A stretch of DNA of 64,000 nucleotides from an uncultured Bacilli bacterium (GCA_934725685.1 CAKVBX010000004.1:1-64000), one strand, 5' to 3'. Shown: positions 9,486-18,578, counted from the stretch's first letter. The notes: generated by a model from the sequence alone, not told the origin. A program made the numbers and translations.

Positions 9486-10832
9486 TTATCTTACGACGAT
9501 ATCCTTGACGATGAGAAGACCGGCTAGGATGAGAAGAATGATGAGTCCGACGGTGTTAGCGATGGATTTTGCTTTTGTCGGGACTTTCTTTCTGCTGACG
9601 GTCTCGATAAGGGCAATCAAAGTCTGCCATCCGTCGAGTCCCGGGAAGGGGAGGAGATTGAAGCAACCAAGGTTGAGGGAGATATAGCCCCAGAGCAAGA
9701 GGAAGTAGGAGAAGGATCCGGACTGGATTCCCATGGTGGACATCTTATAGACAGAGATGATGCCGCCGACATTCTTCCAGCCTTCCGGCGTGAAGAGGGA
9801 GCCTAAGGAAGTGTAGATGCCGACAAAGAGATTGCCGAACTGCTTCGAGGCCGATTTGACTGCACCGGTGAAATTCTCCTGATAAACGACGGTGGAAGGA
9901 GAGACACCGAGCGGCTCGAAGAAGTAGAGGGAGACGCCGTCCTTGTCCTTTGTCTCCTTGGTGGAGAGGGTGACGGTGAGCCAGCTATCGCCGCTCTTGT
10001 CCGTCTTCAAATGGATGATACGCTCCGAACTCGGGGTGACGGAAACGTTTTGGAAAGCTTCCGGAAGGTCGAAGAGTTTCTGATAACTCGTGGAGAAAAT
10101 ATCCTGAAGCGCATAGGAGATGCAGTTCTTGTCGAGGTCATTGTAGGTGCTATTGGAAGTTGTAAGCTGACCGTTGTTGGTAGTCTGATAGAAGTCGATC
10201 TTGGTATCTTCCTTCGTCTCCGGGAAGAAAAGTTCCCCTGTCTGTCCGGAGAGTCCTTTGTATTCCTGATAGAGATAGAGAATCTGATCCCCGGTCTTGA
10301 TGCCAGCTTCGCTGGCCTTGGAATCTTCAGCGACGGTAATCTGATTGGAATCGGCGACCTGACGGTCCATCGGAAGCAGAGAGGAACCGAAGAAGAGAAT
10401 CCAGGCAAGGAGGAAGTTCATCGCGATGCCGGCGAGCATGATCAGAATCTGTTTGAAGTGATTGACACCGTTGAGGCATCTCTCTTTGGGGATGACCTTG
10501 CCATCCTCGGTCATATTGCCGTCTTCGCCCGCCATGGCGACATAGCCACCTAAGGGGAACCAGCGGAGTGCGAAGGCAGTCTCGCCTTCGACGGATTCCG
10601 TCACGGCCACTTTCTTGCCGTCAGCTCTCGCTTCGAAGAGTGGCTTTCCGTCCTGCAGGACTTTCTTCTTATGGCGGAACTTTTTCTTGAAAATGGCAGG
10701 ACCGAAGCCGATGGAATACTCGAAGCAGTAGACCTTGCACATCTTCGCCATCAGAAGGTGACCTGCCTCATGGATGCAGACGACCATCGAAAGACAGAGA
10801 ATAAAGATTATGATATAAAGCAGTGTTTTCAT
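9486..10832 (-). CDS. rseP: RIP metalloprotease RseP / site-2 protease
   Basis: A 448-residue zinc intramembrane protease that cleaves membrane-bound anti-sigma factors or signal-peptide remnants. The first membrane helix contains the zinc motif HEAGH (around residue 22). A PDZ-type domain lies in the middle and the LDG motif (FPGLDGW) near residue 400 supplies the third zinc ligand. Four membrane segments are visible. An ATG at 10844 exists, but the one at 10832 follows GGAGGTCACA and overlaps the dxr stop as ATGA, so it is preferred. The central domain between the second and third helices is longer than in many homologues. Confidence 0.92.
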   Translation of the reverse strand: MKTLLYIIIFILCLSMVVCIHEAGHLLMAKMCKVYCFEYSIGFGPAIFKKKFRHKKKVLQDGKPLFEARADGKKVAVTESVEGETAFALRWFPLGGYVAMAGEDGNMTEDGKVIPKERCLNGVNHFKQILIMLAGIAMNFLLAWILFFGSSLLPMDRQVADSNQITVAEDSKASEAGIKTGDQILYLYQEYKGLSGQTGELFFPETKEDTKIDFYQTTNNGQLTTSNSTYNDLDKNCISYALQDIFSTSYQKLFDLPEAFQNVSVTPSSERIIHLKTDKSGDSWLTVTLSTKETKDKDGVSLYFFEPLGVSPSTVVYQENFTGAVKSASKQFGNLFVGIYTSLGSLFTPEGWKNVGGIISVYKMSTMGIQSGSFSYFLLLWGYISLNLGCFNLLPFPGLDGWQTLIALIETVSRKKVPTKAKSIANTVGLIILLILAGLLIVKDIVVR

Positions 10833-12028
10833 TGTGACCTCCATGGTTTCTTATCTAACAACTGAGAAGCGAAAATCTCGCTTTTCTTGATGAATTCGTT
10901 CAGATTTTCTTCGGTGAGTGCTTTTCTTTCCGGCATATGATGGAAAAGATAGAAGAGTGCACAGGCGATTTCGTCATAGGAGACTTCCCCATTCAGGAAG
11001 GCTTCGATTACTTTGGAATCCAAGGCATTATAATAGAACATTCCGGTATTTCCGTACTTCCGATAACATTCCTTGGTGAGAGCGAAGAGCGGATAGTGAT
11101 CTGGATTGATGGGAGTGAGTCCGCTCACTTCCTTCTTCAACTTTTCCTCTTCCTCTTCATTGCAGTGATGGATGGTGCGTTTCCCTTTGGAGAGAGCAAA
11201 GGCGATGGCATTCTTCATCGAGCAGGGGGAATACTCATAATAGGTGGAAAGTTCCCCATTCTCATTTCTTGCCGTGACACCGGCATGGATGAGAGAGGAA
11301 CGGCAGATCTTCGCTTCGATCTGTTCCATCGGATAGGAGAACATCTCACTGGCCTCGATGACTTCATAGCCTTTATTGACCAAGGTGGCACAGTCCACCG
11401 TAATCTTCGGAGACATCTTCCAGGTCGGATGAGCTAAGACCTCCTCCGGTTTTACCTTAGAGAGATCTTCCAATCTTTTGTCTCTCAGAGCACCGCCGCT
11501 GGCGGTGATCATCAAAGAGACAGGGGTTTCGTCTTTCCTACAGGCAGCCAGACATTTAAAGAGTCCGACATGTTCGCTATCGATTGGATAGAGATGCCCG
11601 GTATAGGAAGCGAGTCTTCTCTTCATCAGAGAGGAACCGACGACATAGGATTCCTTGTTGGCCAAGAGAAGATCCTGATTGTTCTTTAAGGCAGAAAGAG
11701 TCGGAAGTATTCCGGCATTGCCGGAGATTGCATTGATCACCGTCGCATCCGGATGACGGAGAAGGAGCTTTTCGATGGCACCTTCACCGTAATGGACCTT
11801 TCCCTTCCAAAACGGATGATGGAGGAGGAAGGCTTTCGCAGCTTCCTCCTCCATCACAATATCCGTAAGCTTGTCGAACCAGAAAAGATAGGGTTCCAGC
11901 CTTTCAAAGCGGGAATGGAACGCAACTCCGACAAGGTCATATTCATCCTGAAAGCGAAGAATATCGAGTGCCTGGGTTCCGATATCCCCCGTGGCACCCA
12001 AGAGAATCAAAGGTTTTCCCATTGACAA
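10829..12028 (-). CDS. dxr: 1-deoxy-D-xylulose 5-phosphate reductoisomerase
   Basis: A 399-residue NADPH-dependent enzyme making 2-C-methyl-D-erythritol 4-phosphate, the committed step of the MEP isoprenoid pathway. The N-terminus carries the nucleotide-binding GATGDIGTQALDIL. NKES (residues near 125-130), the metal-binding IDSEH and the flexible-loop ASGGALRD segments are all present. The start at 12028 is a TTG six bases after GAGGT, with an in-frame ATG two codons later as alternative. It lies in a cdsA-dxr-rseP unit and overlaps rseP by four bases, the usual Bacillota order. Confidence 0.95.
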   Translation of the reverse strand: MSMGKPLILLGATGDIGTQALDILRFQDEYDLVGVAFHSRFERLEPYLFWFDKLTDIVMEEEAAKAFLLHHPFWKGKVHYGEGAIEKLLLRHPDATVINAISGNAGILPTLSALKNNQDLLLANKESYVVGSSLMKRRLASYTGHLYPIDSEHVGLFKCLAACRKDETPVSLMITASGGALRDKRLEDLSKVKPEEVLAHPTWKMSPKITVDCATLVNKGYEVIEASEMFSYPMEQIEAKICRSSLIHAGVTARNENGELSTYYEYSPCSMKNAIAFALSKGKRTIHHCNEEEEEKLKKEVSGLTPINPDHYPLFALTKECYRKYGNTGMFYYNALDSKVIEAFLNGEVSYDEIACALFYLFHHMPERKALTEENLNEFIKKSEIFASQLLDKKPWRSQ

Positions 12029-12037
12029 AATGATACC

Positions 12038-13096
12038 TCAGAGAACCATGTTGAATCCATAGGACATCATGGAGAGAAGTAACATGGAAAGAAAGGCGTT
12101 GGTGAGCAGAGAATCGAAACGGTCGATGACACCGCCATGGCCCGGGAATATTTTTCCATAATCCTTGATGGCATAATGGCGCTTGATGAGGGAGAAGAGG
12201 AAACCGCCGAGGTTGCCGTTGAAAGGAAGGAGCAGTCCAAGGATCAGAAGAAAGACCCAGGAAGCTCCGCCTAAGACGTTCATCGAAGAGAGCATGGAGG
12301 AAGTCCGGAACTGGAGGAGTCCGGGAACCAAGGGGATGTTGAAGACAAGTTCATAAAGTGCAGCGAGACCGAAGAAGCAGAGATAGGAGAAGACACAGCC
12401 ACCGATGAATCCTTCCCATGTCTTATGGGGAGAGATTCTCGGATTCATCGGATGCTTTCCGAAGAGAACACCGACGAAATAGGCTCCGACATCACTCGAC
12501 CAGGTTCCAATGGCGAGTGTAAGAAGGAAGGCGGAAGAGGACCAGCGCTGATCGTGACCAGAGGTGACGAAGCTATCCCGGAAAGCACTTGTGGAAGTGA
12601 GGGTCCCTGACGCATTGGGAAGATAACGAACGAAATAGAGTCCCAAGATTCCACAGGCGAAGAAAGTGATGATGGTAAAGAGATAAGTGACATCTTCCAA
12701 CTTTGTCTTCTCAGAAAGAATGGCGATAAAGGAAAGGATAAAGAAGTAAAGTGCCATCAAAGAGAGAGGAACAAAAAGCGTCATCGGATTGAAGGAAAGA
12801 GACGTGGTATCCAAGGAAAATGGGTCCAATCCCTTGGCCCAGAGTGGGACAAAGAAGGAAAGGACAAAAAGCAGGGTATAGACATGTGTGATGATTCGGA
12901 TCGGCCAGGAATATTTTCCTTTTCCGGGCACCATGAGCAGTTCATGGGTACCGATGAAAAGAAGAAATAATCCTAACACAAAATAGAACCATCCACCGAG
13001 GACCGAACAAGGGACAAGCACTGCGACTAAGACAATCGCCGTGATGATTCTCGTGATCATGCTCGATTTGCCTGATGACGAAAGTTTATTGGCCAT
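12038..13096 (-). CDS. cdsA: Phosphatidate cytidylyltransferase (CDP-diacylglycerol synthase)
   Basis: A 352-residue integral membrane enzyme that makes CDP-diacylglycerol from phosphatidate and CTP for phospholipid synthesis. About eight hydrophobic segments are visible. The family signature is intact near the C-terminus (SLIKRHYAIKDYG followed by PGHGGVIDRFDS). It is longer than the typical 260-310 residues because of extra loop sequence after the fourth helix. In most Bacillota uppS sits just upstream of cdsA; here cdsA follows frr directly, with only 59 bases and no uppS. Confidence 0.95.
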   Translation of the reverse strand: MANKLSSSGKSSMITRIITAIVLVAVLVPCSVLGGWFYFVLGLFLLFIGTHELLMVPGKGKYSWPIRIITHVYTLLFVLSFFVPLWAKGLDPFSLDTTSLSFNPMTLFVPLSLMALYFFILSFIAILSEKTKLEDVTYLFTIITFFACGILGLYFVRYLPNASGTLTSTSAFRDSFVTSGHDQRWSSSAFLLTLAIGTWSSDVGAYFVGVLFGKHPMNPRISPHKTWEGFIGGCVFSYLCFFGLAALYELVFNIPLVPGLLQFRTSSMLSSMNVLGGASWVFLLILGLLLPFNGNLGGFLFSLIKRHYAIKDYGKIFPGHGGVIDRFDSLLTNAFLSMLLLSMMSYGFNMVL

Positions 13097-13155
13097 ATGG
13101 GGCTCCTTCCCTGTGAAAACTCACAGAGTCGACACGGAAAACAGAACGAAATCAA

Positions 13156-13698
13156 TCAGATGGTTTCGATATCCTTGATTTTGAGAGCGAGCATTTTGTC
13201 GATTTCGACAATGTGCTTGTCGGTCTCTTTCTGAACCTTATCGGTGAGGTCGGACTTCATGTCCTCGCTGAGGGCAGTGTCCTTCTTGACGGCGTTGTTG
13301 GCATCGCGACGGATGTTGCGGATAGCGACTTTGCCGTCTTCGCAGTACTTCTTGGCCTGCTTGATGAGGTCCTGACGTCTGTCTTCACTCGGTGCCGGGA
13401 ACTTGAGAATGACGGCATTGCCGTTCTGGGTGACCGTGCAGCCTAAATCGGCCTTGTTGAGTCCGGAAACGATGTCCTTGATGATGGAAGGATCAAATGT
13501 CTTGACGGAGAGGTCCGTGGCAGAGACGGAGCCAATCTGGGCGACCGACTTCAGAAGACACTTTTCACCGTAGGCGGTGATCATGACCTTATCCAAGAGC
13601 TGGGGAGTAACCTTGCCGGCTCTGAGGGTACCTAAGCTTTCCTTGAGGGAAAGGATGGATTTGTCCATCTTTTCGACAAACTCTTCTAATGTAGCCAT
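13156..13698 (-). CDS. frr: Ribosome recycling factor
   Basis: A 180-residue protein that, with EF-G, splits the post-termination ribosome. It has the typical length and segments, including the N-terminal helix with SLKESLGTLRAGK, the KTFDPS loop region and the C-terminal helix with IRRDANNAVKK. It lies 62 bases downstream of pyrH on the same strand, the common pyrH-frr pair. Confidence 0.97.
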   Translation of the reverse strand: MATLEEFVEKMDKSILSLKESLGTLRAGKVTPQLLDKVMITAYGEKCLLKSVAQIGSVSATDLSVKTFDPSIIKDIVSGLNKADLGCTVTQNGNAVILKFPAPSEDRRQDLIKQAKKYCEDGKVAIRNIRRDANNAVKKDTALSEDMKSDLTDKVQKETDKHIVEIDKMLALKIKDIETI

Positions 13699-13760
13699 AA
13701 AACTATCCTCCTATAATGGATATTACTATTCTAATAGAAACAGAAATCGAAATAAAGAAC

Positions 13761-14477
13761 CTATTTGTTGGTGACGAGAGTTCCTAAGTCGTCTCCACGG
13801 ACGGCACGGACAGCATTCTCCGGATCATTCATGTTGAAGACACGGACATCGACATCGCTGTCGACCAAGAGGCCGACGGCAGTGCTGTCCATGACCTTGA
13901 GACCCTTGCTCAGAAGTTCCTGATAGGAAATCTTCTTGATGAGGGTGGCTTCCGGATGGACGCGGGGATCGTCGGTATAAATGCCTTCGACGCCGTTCTT
14001 GCCCATGAAGATGCCATCAGCGCAGATTTCCTTGGCACGGAGGGCGACGGACGTGTCGGTCGTGAAGTACGGAGAACCGACACCGCCGGCAAAGATGACA
14101 ACTCTCTTCTTCTCGAGATGGCGGATTGCTTTTCTGCGGATGTAGGGTTCACAGCACTGGTTGACCGGAATGGCGGACATCACACGGGTAATCAGACCAT
14201 GGTTTTCGAAATAAGACTGAAGGCACATGGCATTCATGATGGTAGCGAGCATGCCCATGTAATCACCGGTGGTACGTTCGATACCGAGAGAGGAAGCGAG
14301 CCTGCCTCTCCAGATGTTCCCACCGCCGACGACGATGGCGACCTCAGTCCCCATATCGGTAATCTTCTTGACGATTTCGTAGATCTTCTCCAGATATTCG
14401 GCATTGTAGATGTCATCATCCCCTTTGAGGGCTTCCCCTGAAATTTTCAGAAGGATTCTATGATACTGATTGGCCAT
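13761..14477 (-). CDS. pyrH: Uridylate kinase (UMP kinase)
   Basis: A 238-residue UMP kinase of the amino-acid-kinase fold, converting UMP to UDP. Diagnostic segments are ILLKISGEALKGD at the N-terminus, VVGGGNIWRG, the RTTGDYMGMLAT region and a C-terminal DLGTLV. The catalytic Lys is in the first of these. It is separated from tsf by a hairpin terminator, so partial read-through or its own promoter must supply transcription. Confidence 0.97.
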   Translation of the reverse strand: MANQYHRILLKISGEALKGDDDIYNAEYLEKIYEIVKKITDMGTEVAIVVGGGNIWRGRLASSLGIERTTGDYMGMLATIMNAMCLQSYFENHGLITRVMSAIPVNQCCEPYIRRKAIRHLEKKRVVIFAGGVGSPYFTTDTSVALRAKEICADGIFMGKNGVEGIYTDDPRVHPEATLIKKISYQELLSKGLKVMDSTAVGLLVDSDVDVRVFNMNDPENAVRAVRGDDLGTLVTNK

Positions 14478-14518
14478 GGTGCTTGTTCACTCCTTATCTG
14501 TTTTTCGGATTGTAAGAA

Positions 14519-14540
14519 AGGCACCTCCGAAGAGGTGCCT
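14519..14540 (-). terminator. Terminator between tsf and pyrH
   Basis: Perfect 9-bp stem AGGCACCTC / GAGGTGCCT with a CGAA loop on the plus strand (TTCG tetraloop when transcribed), followed on the minus strand by TTCTT. It separates rpsB-tsf from pyrH-frr. Confidence 0.75.
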
Positions 14541-14560
14541 CAAAAGAACTGATTGGAAAA

Positions 14561-15454
14561 TTACTTACCGGAAGCCTGAGCAGCAACTTCAGCGGCAAAA
14601 TCATCCTGACGCTTTTCGATACCTTCACCGACCGCATAGCGGAGGAAGGAAACCATGGAAGCGCCATTCTCCTTGAGAAGCTGACCGACGGTCTTGTCCT
14701 CTTCGCCGATGAGGCCCATATCGACAAGAACACCCTCGAAGAGGGACTTCTTGACTCTGCCTTCGACGATCTTGTCCTGGATGGCAGCCGGCTTCTTGGC
14801 GAAGCTGGGATCCTGGAGGGAAGCTTCCTTCTGGACTTCGGTTTCCTTGGCGATAACATCGGCAGGGATATCCTCTTCCTTGACATAGGAAGGATTGTTG
14901 GAGCAGACGACTAAGGAAATACGGTTGGCGATTTCTTCGTTGCCGCCCTTGATGACGGTGAGAACACCGATTTTGCCCTTCATATGGAGGTAGGGTCCGA
15001 AGTGTTCATCATCATTTTTGTGAACGATGGCGAATCTTCTGAAGTCGAGCTTCTCGCCGAGTTTGACACCGGCATCAATGAAAAGTTCATTGATGGTCTT
15101 GCCATCCTTGTTGGCGGAGTTCTTGGCTTCTTCAAGGTCCTTCGGCTCATTGGCGAGGACAATTTCATTGATTTCGTGGATGAGGGCACGGAACGGATCA
15201 GAGTTGGCGACGAAGTCAGTTTCGCAGTTGACTTCGATGATGGCAGCCTTGTTTCCATCGACAAGGATGGAAGAGACGCCTTCGGCAGCGATACGGCTAG
15301 CGGCCTTCTTGGCAGCCTTGGCGATACCCTTTTCTCTGAGCCATGTGATGGCGGCTTCTAAGTCGTGGTTGTTAGCGGCAAGAGCCTTCTTGCAATCCAT
15401 CAATCCGGCACCGGTGCGGTCACGGAGCTGCTTGATCTGTTCGATTTCGGTCAT
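14561..15454 (-). CDS. tsf: Elongation factor Ts
   Basis: A 297-residue nucleotide-exchange factor for EF-Tu. The N-terminal UBA-like region (IKQLRDRTGAGLMDCKKAL) and the EF-Tu-contacting segments (WLREKGIAKAAKKA; EVNCETDFVA) are classic. It follows rpsB by two bases, so the pair is co-transcribed. Confidence 0.98.
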   Translation of the reverse strand: MTEIEQIKQLRDRTGAGLMDCKKALAANNHDLEAAITWLREKGIAKAAKKAASRIAAEGVSSILVDGNKAAIIEVNCETDFVANSDPFRALIHEINEIVLANEPKDLEEAKNSANKDGKTINELFIDAGVKLGEKLDFRRFAIVHKNDDEHFGPYLHMKGKIGVLTVIKGGNEEIANRISLVVCSNNPSYVKEEDIPADVIAKETEVQKEASLQDPSFAKKPAAIQDKIVEGRVKKSLFEGVLVDMGLIGEEDKTVGQLLKENGASMVSFLRYAVGEGIEKRQDDFAAEVAAQASGK

Positions 15455-15456
15455 AA

Positions 15457-16497
15457 TTACTTGGCTTCTCCTGTTTCGGCTTCGGCCTTAGGGGCTTCTT
15501 CAGCCTTCGGGGCTTCAGCCGTCTTTCCTTCTTCCTTCTTGTCATCGAAGCGACGGAAATTCTTCTTGACGAACTTCTTGTTGCGGGCAGGTCTCTTGCC
15601 GTTCTTTCTCATGGCGATGGCATCGTCTCTGAGCTTAGCACGGATGGCCTTGGTCTGTTCGGCGGCATCGACGCCCTTGAGCATTTCGCCCATGGTCTGA
15701 GCGGCATCAGCAGCGTTCTTGTAGGCATAAAGCGGTTCGCCGCCCTTGCCTTCGACAACAGCATCGGCTAAGAGGCCGACGATAATACGGATGGACTGTT
15801 CGCCGTCATCATTGGCAGGGATGAGGTGGTCAATGAGATCGGGATCGGTATTGGTATCACCTAAAGCGAAGACAGGGATGTTGAGGAGTCTGGCTTCGGC
15901 GACAGCGTTGTGCTCGGTCTTAGGATCGACAACAACGATGGCGTTCGGAAGAAGACGGATTTCCTTGATGCCTTCGAGGTTCTGGCTGAGTTTTTCTTTG
16001 AGCTTGATTCTCTCGGCAGCTTCCTTCTTAGGGAGCTTTTCGAGTTCACCATTGAGCTCTTCCTGTTCGATGGTTCTGAGAAGGGCGATTCTCTTGATAA
16101 TGGTGTGGAAGTTGGTGAGGGTGCCGCCAAGCCATCTGTGGGCAACATAGAAGGAACCGGAACGGACGGCTTCTTCCTGGATAGCCTTCTGAGCATAGGG
16201 CTTAGTTCCGACGAAGAGGACCTTGCCACCCTTGGCAACGATTCCCTTGAGAGCCTGATAAGCTTCCTGCATCTGAGCAGTGGTCTTGTTAAGATCGATG
16301 ATGTGGAGGTTGTTTCTCTTTCCGTGGATGTACTTTCTCATCTTCGGATTCCATCTGGAAACTCTGTGTCCGAAATGGCAACCAGCATCGAGTAATGTTT
16401 TTGCACTGACAACCGGATCATTAGGATTATGGACAGTGCTGGCCATGACATCCTGAGCCTGTTCGGCGACGGCTTCGACTTTGACTTCTTCGCTCAT
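15457..16497 (-). CDS. rpsB: 30S ribosomal protein S2, extended
   Basis: A 346-residue S2, markedly longer than the usual 230-260. The conserved core runs from about residue 30 (LLDAGCHFGH, WNPKMRKYI) to about 260 (DLIDHLIPANDD, GLLADAVVEG). An N-terminal tail of about 28 acidic residues precedes it and an 80-residue C-terminal tail follows. The C-terminal tail is first basic (RPARNKKFVKKNFRR) and then a run of Ala-Pro-Lys-Glu repeats. Such low-complexity tails are known in S2 of some lineages. The start has a strong AAAGGAGG site and the promoter is about 190 bases upstream. Confidence 0.97.
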   Translation of the reverse strand: MSEEVKVEAVAEQAQDVMASTVHNPNDPVVSAKTLLDAGCHFGHRVSRWNPKMRKYIHGKRNNLHIIDLNKTTAQMQEAYQALKGIVAKGGKVLFVGTKPYAQKAIQEEAVRSGSFYVAHRWLGGTLTNFHTIIKRIALLRTIEQEELNGELEKLPKKEAAERIKLKEKLSQNLEGIKEIRLLPNAIVVVDPKTEHNAVAEARLLNIPVFALGDTNTDPDLIDHLIPANDDGEQSIRIIVGLLADAVVEGKGGEPLYAYKNAADAAQTMGEMLKGVDAAEQTKAIRAKLRDDAIAMRKNGKRPARNKKFVKKNFRRFDDKKEEGKTAEAPKAEEAPKAEAETGEAK

Positions 16498-16656
16498 GTT
16501 TTGAGCCTCCTTTTTGTTGACCTTCTGAATGTTTCAAGATGCCAACCCAATCCGCTATGCGTAGCTAAGCAATGGTATTCTTAGTTCTGGAGTGAGGTTC
16601 GACGGAGAGGACTCGTCGGCAAGATTCACATTCATGGTTATTGCGCAATACGCGCG
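16498..16656 (-). promoter_or_regulatory. Structured 5' leader of rpsB-tsf mRNA (candidate S2 autoregulatory site)
   Basis: About 158 nt separate the predicted transcription start from the rpsB start codon. The leader contains a hairpin of CGACGAG with CTCCGTCG (one bulge) at roughly 16600-16620 and no alternative gene. Feedback control of rpsB-tsf by S2 through a leader structure is known in several bacteria; whether this leader belongs to such a class is inference. Confidence 0.4.
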
Positions 16657-16662
16657 TTGTTT

Positions 16663-16691
16663 AATATATCATATAATTTATATCGTTTCAA
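16663..16691 (-). promoter_or_regulatory. rpsB-tsf promoter
   Basis: On the minus strand: TTGAAA (16691-16686), 17 bases, TATATT (16668-16663). It is a good sigma-A match and diverges from the tRNA promoter 22 bases away. Confidence 0.7.
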
Positions 16692-16712
16692 TTGCAATTT
16701 TCTATTTTGTTC

Positions 16713-16741
16713 TTGATTTTTGTCGATGATTCCGCTATAGT
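16713..16741 (+). promoter_or_regulatory. tRNA-Glu promoter
   Basis: TTGATT (16713-16718), 17 bases, TATAGT (16736-16741), ending 12 bases before the tRNA. Confidence 0.7.
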
Positions 16742-16753
16742 GTTTAAGCTTTT

Positions 16754-16830
16754 GGCCTCATCGACAAGCGGCTTAAGTCTCAGCCCTCTCAAGGCTGCAT
16801 TCACGGGTTCGAATCCCGTTGAGGTCACCA
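16754..16830 (+). tRNA. tRNA-Glu (anticodon CTC)
   Basis: A complete cloverleaf can be folded. The acceptor GGCCTCA pairs with TGAGGTC (one G-T). The D stem is GAC/GTC. The anticodon stem CAGCC/GGCTG encloses the loop CTCTCAA, giving anticodon CTC. The T stem ACGGG/CCCGT encloses TTCGAAT. The 3' CCA is encoded. It is a single tRNA with its own promoter and terminator, and it reads GAG codons. Confidence 0.93.
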
Positions 16831-16842
16831 TCTAGAAACATC

Positions 16843-16872
16843 GACACTCTTGGAACTCCAAGAGTGTCTTTT
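16843..16872 (+). terminator. tRNA-Glu terminator
   Basis: Stem GACACTCTTGG / CCAAGAGTGTC around AACT, followed by TTTT. Confidence 0.85.
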
Positions 16873-17087
16873 GGTTACTCCGTTTTCTGCCCGGTTCTAT
16901 CTTGTTATTTTCTTGTTGTTCTATTAAATCGTCTTGTCTTCAATCTAAAAAAAGAATATAGTTTCTTCTTTTTGATAATGATTTCTTTAAAAAAATGATA
17001 ATGATAAAAAGCCTTAGTTATCGGTATATTTCAGAATTTGTGCCAAAATATTGTTCAATTTTGATAATGATGATTTCTGAGTTTTCC
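16873..17087. other. AT-rich intergenic stretch
   Basis: I see no gene here. It holds three GATAATGAT-like AT-rich segments (near 16975, 16996 and 17062) on the side of the minus-strand gene's 3' end. They look like degenerate low-complexity sequence. Confidence 0.3.
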
Positions 17088-17435
17088 TCAACCGATTGTA
17101 TGGTCGATAAACGGTTTTACATTGGAATGAACAATGACCTCAGTATCAGGGAACGTTAAAGTCTCTCCATTGACAACAAGAGTCAGTTTCCCGTCCTTGT
17201 AGGATTGTTCATTTACAAGAATTGAACCCTCGAAATCATGAGCAATCTTAATTCCACGGAAGACAAACTCATGGGAAAGGGTCATGTCAAATTCAGTTCT
17301 GACATGATTGCCGCCTTCAAACAGCATCTGAAAATCCACATTCAGAAAGAAGGCGAGACCTTCCTCTGTGTTTCTTATGGCAGAGACTTCCGTTTCCGGA
17401 AGAGAATAGAACTCCGCAAAAGACTTCGTCGTCAT
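17088..17435 (-). CDS. Hypothetical protein downstream of glycerate kinase
   Basis: A 115-residue soluble protein I do not recognise. It has no signal peptide, cysteines or membrane segments. Alternating hydrophobic stretches (FVFRGIKIAHDFEGSILV; KLTLVVNGETLTF) suggest a mainly beta domain. It starts three bases after the glycerate kinase stop, so it is the last gene of the hydrolase-glycerate kinase operon and is probably translated by coupling. Confidence 0.65.
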   Translation of the reverse strand: MTTKSFAEFYSLPETEVSAIRNTEEGLAFFLNVDFQMLFEGGNHVRTEFDMTLSHEFVFRGIKIAHDFEGSILVNEQSYKDGKLTLVVNGETLTFPDTEVIVHSNVKPFIDHTIG

Positions 17436-17438
17436 AAT

Positions 17439-18578
17439 TCACTTCTTCATTTCTACACCGAGCCGGACTAACGACAGTGCATTGAGACAGGAATGATAGT
17501 AGAAGACACCGGCCTGTCTCTTCATCTGTTCGAAGTGGACGGAGTTGCGGCCCGTTGTCACAATTGCGGAAAGTCCCCTAGACAGAAGTTTTTCTCCGTC
17601 CCGATCTGCAGCACCGCAGATTGCGACCACCGGAATTTCCTTTGCCTTCGCCCTCTTAAGGATTCCGGCGACAACCTTGCCTTCCAAGGTCTGTGCATCG
17701 ACCTTGCCTTCTCCCGTGAAGACAATATCCACTCCTTCGAGACGCTGATTGAAATGAATGCGGTCAAGATAGAAATCGATGCCGCTCACAAGTTTCCCCT
17801 TCAGGAAGGAAAGAATGCCTCCTCCGATTCCGCCGGCAGCGCCGGCTCCCTTCGTCTCGGCGACAGAACAATATCCTTTCCGAAGAAGGAAAGAATGGAA
17901 GGCTGTCATCTTCTTTTCCAGTGTTCTTGTTCCGCTGATATCGGTCCCCTTCTGTTTTGAAAACATCAAAGAACATCCATGCTTCCCAAGCAAAGGGGCA
18001 TCGACATCATAGAGGCCGATGAATTCAACACCCTTAGCATTTTCTTTTAAATTGGTATCATCGATATCCATTATCTGATCCAGCGTTCCACCGGTCGGAA
18101 GAAACTCATCCCCTTCCTGATTGAAACACTTGAGACCCATGGCGACCAATAGACCGATACCGAAGTCATTGGTGGAAGTGCCCCCTAAAGCAAGATAAAT
18201 CTTCTTGCATCCTTTTCTGATGGCATCGAGCAGAAGGACACCGACGCCATAGGAAGTCGTAAGAAACGGATTCCGTTCTTTGGGGTCGGCTATGAAAAGA
18301 CAGCTGGCGCACTCTAAATAGGCCTCTCCGTTTCCGTCGATCTCATAGGAGGCCACAATCGGTTTATGGTTGGCATCGAAGGTCTCCACTTCGACCCTCG
18401 TCCCCTTCTCAAGATAGAAAAGTGCCGAAAGGAATCCGTCTCCGCCATCGGAGACCGGAACCTTGACGACTTCCGTCTCCGGAAAGACCTTCTTCGAAGC
18501 CTGGGCAAAGAGGTTCATCGTATCGAAGGTCGACAAGGTTCCTTTAAAGGAATCCGAAGCAATCAGAAATTTACTCAT
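17439..18578 (-). CDS. Glycerate 2-kinase (GlxK/GarK family)
   Basis: A 379-residue glycerate kinase that phosphorylates glycerate with ATP, linking glycerate use to glycolysis. Family hallmarks are the N-terminal ASDSFKGTLS, VPVSDGGDGF, the glycine-rich ALGGTSTNDFGIGL and the late FTGEGKVDAQTLEGK and GRNSVHFEQM-like segments. It overlaps the 3' end of the upstream hydrolase gene by 8 bases and is followed by a small hypothetical gene. Confidence 0.93.
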   Translation of the reverse strand: MSKFLIASDSFKGTLSTFDTMNLFAQASKKVFPETEVVKVPVSDGGDGFLSALFYLEKGTRVEVETFDANHKPIVASYEIDGNGEAYLECASCLFIADPKERNPFLTTSYGVGVLLLDAIRKGCKKIYLALGGTSTNDFGIGLLVAMGLKCFNQEGDEFLPTGGTLDQIMDIDDTNLKENAKGVEFIGLYDVDAPLLGKHGCSLMFSKQKGTDISGTRTLEKKMTAFHSFLLRKGYCSVAETKGAGAAGGIGGGILSFLKGKLVSGIDFYLDRIHFNQRLEGVDIVFTGEGKVDAQTLEGKVVAGILKRAKAKEIPVVAICGAADRDGEKLLSRGLSAIVTTGRNSVHFEQMKRQAGVFYYHSCLNALSLVRLGVEMKK

